From positions 1-5,294 of the forward strand of contig JAHZAT010000074.1 of NCBI GenBank assembly GCA_019423795.1: a stretch of 5,294 nucleotides of DNA, in the 5' to 3' direction. Below the pieces are notes generated by a model. That model had not been told where the DNA came from. It ran no database searches and worked only from the letters and a program-made list of their open reading frames with translations. Shown here piece after piece: positions 1 to 5,294 of the stretch; position 1 is the stretch's first letter, and every line of letters starts with the position of its first letter. The stretch is from Clostridiales bacterium (GTDB lineage Bacteria > Bacillota > Clostridia > Lachnospirales > Lachnospiraceae). A program made the position numbers and the translations under genes.

Positions 1-79
1 ATAAAAAGATAGTGTAAGGATATGTTCTCTTGTATTAAGATTGTATAAAGAAAAAAGGAGCATAATATGATTTCAAGAA
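1..79 (+). other. Left-end intergenic DNA with an orphan RBS and ATG
   Basis: A strong Shine-Dalgarno (AAGGAG, 55-60) sits 6 nt before an ATG at 67. The frame opened there runs 68 codons to 273, but passes through both GC hairpins, the operon terminator stem and the antisense 3' end of the ATPase/nuclease gene. The product has no recognisable domain. A TATAAA at 44-49 could be a -10, but no acceptable -35 lies at 16-18 bp. This could be the 5' remnant of a gene disrupted by the repeat block, or a gene start captured by chance; a real small protein is unlikely. Confidence 0.35.
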
Positions 80-138
80 AGAATCCTGCTTTACAGGATT
101 CTCCGCCTGCGGCGGGTCGCTTCTGCCTCTGGGATTTC
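80..138. repeat. GC-rich palindromic block, possible dispersed repeat
   Basis: Two hairpins stand side by side: a 9-bp stem (80-88 with 94-102, 5-nt loop) and a 5-bp GC stem CCGCC/GGCGG (103-107 with 111-115, 3-nt loop). They are followed by a GC-rich stretch to about 133. Base composition jumps sharply compared with the flanks, which are mostly A and T. The layout resembles small dispersed palindromic elements found between genes, but copy number cannot be seen from one window. Confidence 0.45.
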
Positions 139-157
139 GTAAAAATATCTGTAAAAT

Positions 158-209
158 ATAAAATCCATGAGAACACGATTTTTTGGTTTGTTGTTCTCAT
201 GGATTTTAT
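158..209 (-). terminator. Strong stem-loop ending the ATPase/nuclease operon
   Basis: A perfect 18-bp stem (158-175 with 192-209) with a 16-nt loop begins 6 nt past the stop codon of the downstream ATPase/nuclease gene. Minus-strand transcripts would have ATTTTAT closing the stem and ATATTTTAC after it, a moderate U-tract. On the plus strand it is followed by TGTTTCTTATTTTTTC, so it may work in both directions. Confidence 0.75.
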
Positions 210-215
210 TGTTTC

Positions 216-1805
216 TTATTTTTTCAAGTATTCTTCAATCACACATTCATGCTTCTTTTCTTTTTTACTATAATTAATTTCCACAAGCAAAATATTACCT
301 GCATATTTTTGAATAGAATCTGGATATTTTTTATCCTTAATCTGTTGCAATGCACTAACAGCACTCTTATTCCACTTCAATTCCACAACAAGTGCCGGAT
401 AATCATTTCGATATTCTGTTTTTGGAATAAACACAAAATCTGCGAACCCACGTCCTGTAGGAAATTCCCTGACCGGTTTAAAATAATACTGCATTGCACT
501 CAAATAAGCTAATGCCAATACACTGCTGAGTGAATTTTCATTGTTATATTGAATTGCTGAAACATATTCCTCATGGATCTTCTCAATCTGAGCTGCAACT
601 ATTTCTCCATCCATATCCAAAGTTGCATCCAGTAAATCCTCTGATTCTTGCTGAAATTTCAGCATTTCATTCCATTCTTTTCTTTTTGTTGCACGAATCA
701 GTTCTTGTCTTATCTCTTCATTCGGTACAAATGCCATCCTATTAACACTTGAATATGCTAAGTATCCCATATGAATCAAATATGTTAAAACGTCATCTTT
801 ATTTACAATATTCTCAACGTCATTTTGGAATGACCCAACATCTACTTCAACAGATGCTCCCGACACCATTTCAATAATTGCGGTCTTCAATCCATCAAAA
901 TCCATATTGATCAATGGAACAATCGAATCATAAGAAGCTGTTCCTGACCAATAACTTTGGAAGTTTCCATCCGCCATCAAGTTTACAACTGCATTGGGAT
1001 TATAGATATGATATTTTCCTAACTGATATCCATCATACCAACGTTTGACTTCTGTAAAATCCTTCTTATATGTCTCACAAAGTGCTTTTACTTCATCTTC
1101 TGTAAAACCAATGTAAGAAGCTAAACATCCTGCATTCAACATGGAATATTCTCGAAAATTGTTAAGTGCTGATTGTGTTTTTTCTTTCTTGATCGGCAAG
1201 ATGCCTGTAAGATAAGCAAGTTGAATATATTTCGTTGGTTCTGTTCCCTTAAACATACCTCTTAGGAATCGGATATACTCATCCTGCACCTTTTTGTTCG
1301 CTGATTCATCTCTGATCAGCACATCCCATTCATCAATGATAATGATAAATTTCCGTCCTGTCTTATCCTTAACCAGAGAAAGTGCATCTGGCAAAGATAC
1401 CACTTCTTGACGTAAAATCTCTGGATAAACTTCACGCAATTCATCCAGCACAACTCTTGTGATATATGGCACAACATTATCCGCATCTTCGCAATTTATC
1501 AAAAACCATTGTACATCAATATGAATCACGTCATATTTATTCAAATGTTTCTTAAAATCTTCTGATTGTCCTATCTCAAGATCAGAAAACATCTTTTCTG
1601 ATTCTGCTCCCTTACTGTAATATGCTGCAAGCATATTCGCTGCATATGATTTTCCAAAACGTCTTGGGCGGCTATTACAAATATACGCATCTGTAGAATC
1701 CAGAACTTCATTCATACATACGATCAATCCTGTTTTATCTACATAAATTCTGGAATTAAGTGCTGCTTGAAACGCACTATTATCTGGATTAACAAATCTG
1801 CCCAT
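216..1805 (-). CDS. AAA-ATPase-like / PD-(D/E)XK nuclease-like fusion protein, downstream copy
   Basis: 529 aa. The N-terminal part matches the AAA-ATPase-like family (PF09820 type): YVDKT at 21-25, a P-loop of the family form SRPRRFGKS at 45-53, a Walker B strand IIIIDEWD at 154-161, TGILPI at 200-205 and WYDGY at 256-260. The C-terminal part looks like a PD-(D/E)XK nuclease domain (PF08011 type): candidate helix-1 Glu423, Asp456 in GFADFVF, Glu475 and Lys477 in VVELKW, then QIKDKKY at 488-494. No signal peptide or membrane segment is visible, so a cytoplasmic protein is expected. From the family, ATP binding and nucleic-acid cleavage are plausible, but substrate and role are not established. 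It is the second gene of a likely operon, 33 bp after its paralogue. The start is fixed by a GGAGAGGT site (1813-1820) 7-8 nt upstream of the ATG, and the N-terminus aligns with that of the paralogue. The length is normal and no key motif is missing. Confidence 0.9.
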   Translation of the reverse strand: MGRFVNPDNSAFQAALNSRIYVDKTGLIVCMNEVLDSTDAYICNSRPRRFGKSYAANMLAAYYSKGAESEKMFSDLEIGQSEDFKKHLNKYDVIHIDVQWFLINCEDADNVVPYITRVVLDELREVYPEILRQEVVSLPDALSLVKDKTGRKFIIIIDEWDVLIRDESANKKVQDEYIRFLRGMFKGTEPTKYIQLAYLTGILPIKKEKTQSALNNFREYSMLNAGCLASYIGFTEDEVKALCETYKKDFTEVKRWYDGYQLGKYHIYNPNAVVNLMADGNFQSYWSGTASYDSIVPLINMDFDGLKTAIIEMVSGASVEVDVGSFQNDVENIVNKDDVLTYLIHMGYLAYSSVNRMAFVPNEEIRQELIRATKRKEWNEMLKFQQESEDLLDATLDMDGEIVAAQIEKIHEEYVSAIQYNNENSLSSVLALAYLSAMQYYFKPVREFPTGRGFADFVFIPKTEYRNDYPALVVELKWNKSAVSALQQIKDKKYPDSIQKYAGNILLVEINYSKKEKKHECVIEEYLKK

Positions 1806-1838
1806 ATTTTATACCTCTCCAATTCCTTTTACCTGTTT

Positions 1839-3404
1839 TTAATATTTCTCTATTTTACACACGTGTTCTTTTGTTTTCTTATCATAATTAATACCAATCA
1901 ACAACAGATTATCCTGATATTCTTCCAAACTTTCAAAATACTTCTTATCTTTGATCTGCTTGATCGCACCTTCTGCGCTCTTATCCCATTTTAATTCAAC
2001 TACCAATGCCGGTTTCTCTGCAAATTGTTTTTTCGGAATAAAGACCAAATCTGCAAATCCTTTTCCACCTGCCAGTTCTCTGTGAATGGTATAAAAATTC
2101 CTTGCTGCATATAATGCGAGTGAAATCGTATAACTCAATGCATTTTCATCATTATACTGGATATGTGATGTCTCAAAATGTGCCTGTTCAATCACTTTCG
2201 CTACCTGTTCTTCTCTGCCTTGCCAGATTGCATTTAATGTATCTGCAGAATCTTTTAGTGCTTTTGAAACAGATCCCCAGTCTGATACTGAAACTGTATT
2301 TACATATTCTGCCCGAATTTCACTATTTGGTATCTTGACTGTTTTTGTTTTATCATCATATGCAAGATATCCAAGATGGATCAATAATGTCAGTACATCA
2401 TCTTCTGTACGAAACGTTGCCATATCATTCGTAAAACTTTCGGTATTCACCGCCACGCTTTCTCCAGCGATCATACTTAAAACATCATCTTTTAGATGCT
2501 CAAAATTCATATCAATATACATCTGTAATGCTTCAAAAGTCTCTGTCTGATTCCAGTAATTTGATATCTTTCGAAATCTCATACTATTTACAACCGATCT
2601 TGGACTATACACAGACAGTACTCCATCAAATGAATATCCATCATACCAGTTCTTAACTTCTTCCATATCCATTCCGTATTGTTCACAGAGCTTTTTGACT
2701 TCTTGTTCTGTAAACCCGACATAACATGCTAAAGGTCCCGGGGCGATCATGGAAAATTCATCAAACATATTCAGTGCCGAATGTGTTCCATATTTCTTAA
2801 TCGGTAAAATTCCTGTCATGTAAGATAGATAAATACATGCCTTATCTTTTAATAAGTCCCGTAGAAAATCTAAATATTTTTCCTGTGCTTCTTTATCTTG
2901 TTTATATTCCCTAAAAATGCAATCCCATTCATCAATGATCACAACAAATGGGTACTGCATTTGTGCATAAATATCCTGCATACACTCAATCAAATCTGTA
3001 TCGTCAAAATAATCAACTTCTGGATATTCCATTTTCAAATCTCTGATCACAAGCTTCTTCACACGATCGATCAATTCTTCTACATTATGACTTCGACTTA
3101 GAAATTCCTGCATATTTAAGAATATGGTATTATATTGATTCAGATATTTTTCAAAATCTTTATCTTTTGCAATTTCAAACTTTTCAAATAATTCTTTTGA
3201 ATTACAACCGCGGCTGTAATAAGCCGTCAGCATATTCGCAGCCATTGACTTCCCAAATCTTCTTGGACGGCTGACACAGACATAGTTTTGTGCTGTATCT
3301 AGTACGGAATTCGTATATTTTATCATCCCTGTCTTATCTACATAAATTTCAGACTGAATCATTCTTCTGAACTTTTCATTCCCTGGATTTAGATAATTTC
3401 CCAT
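1839..3404 (-). CDS. AAA-ATPase-like / PD-(D/E)XK nuclease-like fusion protein, upstream copy
   Basis: 521 aa from the ATG at 3404. It has the same architecture as the downstream gene. ATPase part: YVDKT 21-25, SRPRRFGKS 45-53, VVIIDEWD 154-161, TGILPI 197-202, WYDGY 253-257. Nuclease-like part: Glu420, Asp452 in GFADLVF, Glu470 and Lys472 in VVELKW, QIKDKKY 483-489. Counted by hand, residues 21-100 of the two proteins are identical at 44 of 80 positions without gaps, and the last ~76 residues at roughly 46. This indicates an old tandem duplication with both catalytic sites kept. The reading frame stays open to a TTG at 3425, but the codons between are the Shine-Dalgarno itself (AAGGAGGTG, 3410-3418). 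The start at 3404 also aligns with the paralogue's MGRF start. It is the first gene of the probable operon, with its own promoter at 3471-3499. Being soluble, it should act in the cytoplasm; its substrate is unknown. Confidence 0.9.
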   Translation of the reverse strand: MGNYLNPGNEKFRRMIQSEIYVDKTGMIKYTNSVLDTAQNYVCVSRPRRFGKSMAANMLTAYYSRGCNSKELFEKFEIAKDKDFEKYLNQYNTIFLNMQEFLSRSHNVEELIDRVKKLVIRDLKMEYPEVDYFDDTDLIECMQDIYAQMQYPFVVIIDEWDCIFREYKQDKEAQEKYLDFLRDLLKDKACIYLSYMTGILPIKKYGTHSALNMFDEFSMIAPGPLACYVGFTEQEVKKLCEQYGMDMEEVKNWYDGYSFDGVLSVYSPRSVVNSMRFRKISNYWNQTETFEALQMYIDMNFEHLKDDVLSMIAGESVAVNTESFTNDMATFRTEDDVLTLLIHLGYLAYDDKTKTVKIPNSEIRAEYVNTVSVSDWGSVSKALKDSADTLNAIWQGREEQVAKVIEQAHFETSHIQYNDENALSYTISLALYAARNFYTIHRELAGGKGFADLVFIPKKQFAEKPALVVELKWDKSAEGAIKQIKDKKYFESLEEYQDNLLLIGINYDKKTKEHVCKIEKY

Positions 3405-3409
3405 ACGAT

Positions 3410-3418
3410 CACCTCCTT
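3410..3418 (-). promoter_or_regulatory. Shine-Dalgarno that fixes the start of the upstream ATPase/nuclease gene
   Basis: The minus strand reads AAGGAGGTG, an almost complete anti-16S match, ending 5 nt before the ATG at 3404. It lies inside the open frame that runs up to a TTG at 3425. A start at that TTG would translate the RBS itself as extra residues, so the ATG start is much more likely. Confidence 0.88.
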
Positions 3419-3446
3419 GAATCAATTTTCTATAATATGAAAAAAC

Positions 3447-3483
3447 TTCGTGCTCTTATCTATATTGATTATGATAGCACGAA
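3447..3483. promoter_or_regulatory. 8-bp perfect inverted repeat over the operon -10: operator or second terminator
   Basis: The arms TTCGTGCT (3447-3454) and AGCACGAA (3476-3483) are perfectly complementary with a 21-bp gap. They bracket the candidate -10 and transcript start, which suggests a repressor operator. On the minus strand, however, the second arm is followed by GTTTTTTC, and short A/T pairs extend the stem. It could therefore equally be a second terminator for transcripts coming from the transporter. Confidence 0.55.
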
Positions 3484-3499
3484 ATTTTAGCCGCCTCAA
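3471..3499 (-). promoter_or_regulatory. Candidate promoter of the ATPase/nuclease operon
   Basis: On the minus strand, the -35 TTGAGG (3494-3499, 4/6 match) lies exactly 17 bp from the -10 TATCAT (3471-3476, 5/6 match). The expected start is near 3464, which leaves a leader of about 60 nt to the ATG at 3404. It lies downstream of the transporter terminator, so the operon would be transcribed on its own. Confidence 0.6.
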
Positions 3500-3518
3500 C
3501 TTATATTAATTACATGAA

Positions 3519-3579
3519 ATGAAAAAACACCTGCTCATAACATACATAAAATATACGTTACGATCAAGTGTCTTTTCAT
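3519..3579 (-). terminator. Rho-independent terminator of the transporter gene
   Basis: The arms lie at 3519-3533 and 3565-3579. In the minus-strand transcript, GACACUUG pairs with CAGGUGUU (one G-U), and an A-rich 5' flank pairs with the following U-run (GUGUUUUUUC). The loop is long (about 31 nt). The hairpin starts 30 bp past the transporter stop codon. Confidence 0.72.
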
Positions 3580-3609
3580 ACAGTGATTATATATAGAATT
3601 TCTTCTATC

Positions 3610-4938
3610 CTAGTTGTTTACTGCAACATGTTTTGCCTGATCTGAATTGTAAACTTCTTCATCAACCAGACCTTCAGTTGCTGCTGTGATAACGGCTGCT
3701 GTTGCTGCTCCTGTTACATTTGTCATTGTTCTTGCCATGTCAACGATCGTTGAGATTGGTGCAAATACGACAACTAATTCGATTGGTAAGCCAAGTGCTG
3801 CAAATACAGCTGTTGATGTGATCGTCGCTGTTCCTGGAACCCCGACTGTTCCAACAGATACTACTAATGTGATCAGGATCAGAAATGCATACTGTGCAAT
3901 TCCGTAATGATATCCTAACATATGAACACTAAATACCGCTGTTAATGCTGGCCAGATTCCTGCACATGCTGGCATTCCAACATTGGCTCCAAGACCTGCC
4001 GTAAATGATGCTACATCTCCATCAACTCCAAGTGCTTCTTTTAACTGTCTTAATGTAACCGGGATCGTACCAACACTGCTCTGTGTCGTAAATGCTACAT
4101 ACTGAGCTGGTGCGATTCCTTTAAAGAATTTAACAGGACTTAATTTTGCTACAAATTTAATTAATAATCCTTCTACTCCAAATGCCTGAACTGCACATAA
4201 GATATAAGATAATACTAATGTACTTAATAATGGCAGCAATTCTGCAACACTGCTTCTTCCAACGGCTCTTGCCAAGAAAGATAATACTGCATATGGTGTA
4301 AATCCAATGATCCAGTCAATTGCCTGTCCGATCACCTGATTCCCCGCATCAATAAATGCCTTAAATGGTTTTACGGATTCATTTTCTTTGGAAATTGCAT
4401 TGTAAGATAATGCAATGATGATCGCAAATACAACGATTGGAATGATCTGTCCTTCACTCCAGTTTGTTGCGAAGTTGCTTGGGAATAAGTTTACGATCGT
4501 ATCAACAACAGATGGAACTTCAACTTTCTGATATCCATCAGCTACTTTGTAAGCAAATCCATCACCGACTTTTAAGATGACTGCTGCGATCACTGTGATC
4601 GTACTTGCGATTGCTGTATTTAAGATCAAATAAAAGATTGACTTTCCACCGATCTTCTTTAAATGAATGGATTCACTTAGATTTGTGATACTTGCGATGA
4701 TACTAAATAACAGCATTGGTACAACAAGTGCTGTCAATACATTTGTATAGATACGTCCGAAAATCTCAACATATGTAAAATGATTTCCAAATCCCAGACC
4801 AACTGCGATTCCAAAAACTGTTCCTAATAATGTTAAAAGTCCGAAGTCTACGCCTTTCTTATAATCCAAATAATAGATAACCGCAAACAAAACAATTGTA
4901 ACTGCTAGTGCGGCAAAATCTGCTGTGTTAATGCTCAT
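3610..4938 (-). CDS. Dicarboxylate/amino acid:cation symporter (DAACS family, TcyP-like)
   Basis: 442 aa integral membrane protein with eight hydrophobic segments and two re-entrant hairpins in the glutamate-transporter fold. It should take up an acidic amino acid, a dicarboxylate or cystine using a cation gradient. Visible marks, numbered from this start: HP1 SSVGTIP at 287-293, HP2 VGVPGTAT at 365-372, and TM8 DMARTMTNVTG at 400-410. Arg403 sits where GltPh has Arg397, the residue that binds the substrate side-chain carboxylate. Two Na+-site elements differ from GltPh: the TM7 NMDGT motif reads GMPAC (321-325), and the TM8 aspartate (GltPh D405) is Ala411. The L-cystine transporter TcyP, as I recall its sequence, lacks both as well, so a TcyP-like role is the best guess; classical glutamate transport is less likely. 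The ATG at 4950 directly abuts the RBS (zero spacing), so the ATG at 4938 was preferred. The gene is monocistronic, with its own strong promoter and terminator. Confidence 0.9.
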   Translation of the reverse strand: MSINTADFAALAVTIVLFAVIYYLDYKKGVDFGLLTLLGTVFGIAVGLGFGNHFTYVEIFGRIYTNVLTALVVPMLLFSIIASITNLSESIHLKKIGGKSIFYLILNTAIASTITVIAAVILKVGDGFAYKVADGYQKVEVPSVVDTIVNLFPSNFATNWSEGQIIPIVVFAIIIALSYNAISKENESVKPFKAFIDAGNQVIGQAIDWIIGFTPYAVLSFLARAVGRSSVAELLPLLSTLVLSYILCAVQAFGVEGLLIKFVAKLSPVKFFKGIAPAQYVAFTTQSSVGTIPVTLRQLKEALGVDGDVASFTAGLGANVGMPACAGIWPALTAVFSVHMLGYHYGIAQYAFLILITLVVSVGTVGVPGTATITSTAVFAALGLPIELVVVFAPISTIVDMARTMTNVTGAATAAVITAATEGLVDEEVYNSDQAKHVAVNN

Positions 4939-4950
4939 TTTGTTACACAT

Positions 4951-4956
4951 CCTCTC
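4951..4956 (-). promoter_or_regulatory. Ribosome binding site of the transporter gene
   Basis: The minus strand reads GAGAGG, immediately touching an ATG at 4950 and 12 nt before a second in-frame ATG at 4938. Zero spacing cannot support initiation well, while 12 nt is long but usable. The shorter product is therefore preferred, with moderate certainty. Confidence 0.6.
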
Positions 4957-4984
4957 TTATAGTTTTTCTTTTTCATAGTTTTCC

Positions 4985-5018
4985 AGTAGGAATTATTCGT
5001 ATAATATCATTTCCTAGT
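4985..5018. promoter_or_regulatory. Possible operator: imperfect inverted repeat around the transporter -10
   Basis: The arms AGTAGGAA (4985-4992) and TTCCTAGT (5011-5018) are complementary at 7 of 8 positions and separated by 18 bp that contain the -10 TATTAT. Their spacing of about 26 bp centre to centre places them on one helical side, which would suit a dimeric repressor. It could also be chance in AT-rich DNA. Confidence 0.35.
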
Positions 5019-5029
5019 AATACTGTCAA
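5001..5029 (-). promoter_or_regulatory. Sigma-A promoter of the transporter gene
   Basis: On the minus strand, a perfect -35 TTGACA (5024-5029) is followed by a 17-bp spacer and a -10 TATTAT (5001-5006). A TG one base upstream of the -10 makes it an extended -10. The expected transcript start is near 4994, giving a leader of about 55 nt before the ATG at 4938. This is the clearest promoter in the window. An imperfect inverted repeat (4985-4992 and 5011-5018) brackets the -10. Confidence 0.85.
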
Positions 5030-5294
5030 GAATATTTGATGCTTCTTTTTTTATACAATTTTGATTTGTTGATAGTGTTGCATGTATGGGTCAGAAAGAA
5101 ACTTACGAACACCGATTTATCGAGATGTTTATGAAGCATAATAACATTACCTTCTGTCTGAAAATCCCCTATTTTACAATCAATGCTGTTCTCCATACAC
5201 ACCCACTTAAATTTTCAATCTTGTGAATTGTCCACTCTATAGACTTTAGGTATATGATAAAAAATAAATAAACGATCGGAAGAGCAGCATTAGA
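5030..5294. other. Right-end region without a convincing gene
   Basis: The longest minus-strand frame from an ATG here runs from 5196 to 5026 (56 codons). It has only a weak AAGTGGG-like RBS, resembles no family I know, and runs over the transporter -35, so I do not call it. On the plus strand, a 19-codon frame from 5085 has no RBS. The last 21 bases contain a 12-base adapter-like string at 5274-5285. Confidence 0.5.
5228..5256 (+). promoter_or_regulatory. Weak outward-facing promoter-like motif
   Basis: TTGTCC (5228-5233) is followed by a 17-bp spacer and TATATG (5251-5256), each a 4/6 match; a better -10, TATGAT, lies at a 19-bp spacing. If real, it would serve a plus-strand gene beyond the window edge. 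Such matches are common in AT-rich DNA, so support is low. Confidence 0.22.

Noticed and set aside
183..512. Plus-strand open frame of 109 codons
   Set aside because: It lies antisense to the 3' end of the ATPase/nuclease gene, has no RBS, and its Phe/Ile/Cys-rich product is typical of the reverse complement of AT-rich coding DNA.
530..745. Plus-strand open frame inside the downstream ATPase/nuclease gene
   Set aside because: Antisense shadow of a gene with clear domain motifs; no RBS and no recognisable product.
1767..3101. Several plus-strand open frames of 67-78 codons (1767-1994, 2102-2338, 2335-2550, 2898-3101)
   Set aside because: All are antisense to the two paralogues. The one crossing 1806-1838 lies over the short operon spacer. 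None has an RBS or a recognisable product.
3686..3907. Plus-strand open frame within the transporter
   Set aside because: Reverse-complement shadow of the conserved HP2/TM8 region of the symporter.
5026..5196. Minus-strand frame of 56 codons upstream of the transporter
   Set aside because: Weak RBS, no known family, and it runs through the strong transporter -35 element; more likely non-coding.
1..5294. CRISPR array, tRNA or rRNA gene, insertion sequence or toxin-antitoxin pair
   Set aside because: No regularly spaced repeats, no tRNA-like fold or rRNA sequence, no transposase and no terminal repeats around the ATPase/nuclease pair were seen; the two genes are both large and homologous, unlike a toxin-antitoxin pair.

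Overview
The window is AT-rich DNA with strong AGGAGG-type Shine-Dalgarno sites. It most likely comes from a low-GC Firmicute, probably a gut clostridium of the Lachnospiraceae type. This rests on codon and RBS style and on the families present, not on a marker gene. All three convincing genes lie on the minus strand, so the window reads from right to left.

Right end (about 4939-5294): no convincing gene. It holds a near-consensus promoter (TTGACA, 17 bp, TATTAT with an upstream TG) driving the transporter, a weak outward-facing promoter-like motif, and a 12-base match to the Illumina adapter core close to the window end. 3610-4938: a dicarboxylate/amino acid:cation symporter (DAACS family). 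It resembles the L-cystine transporter TcyP branch, because two Na+-site elements of the classical glutamate transporters are replaced. A terminator hairpin follows it (3519-3579).

3404-1839 and 1805-216: two tandem, co-directional paralogues of 521 and 529 aa. Each joins an N-terminal AAA-ATPase-like domain (PF09820 type) to a C-terminal PD-(D/E)XK nuclease-like domain (PF08011 type). They are 33 bp apart, each has its own RBS, and they probably form a two-gene operon. A good candidate promoter (TTGAGG, 17 bp, TATCAT) lies upstream, with an 8-bp perfect inverted repeat bracketing its -10 element. An 18-bp perfect stem lies just past the end of the second gene and probably terminates the operon. 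The ATP-binding and nuclease motifs are intact in both proteins. The family is common in gut bacteria, but its biological role is not established.

Left end (1-157): a strong orphan RBS and ATG runs straight into a GC-rich block of two adjacent hairpins (80-115) that looks like a dispersed palindromic repeat. It is not convincing as a gene.

The transporter and the ATPase/nuclease pair have separate promoters and a terminator between them. Nothing in the sequence links their functions.
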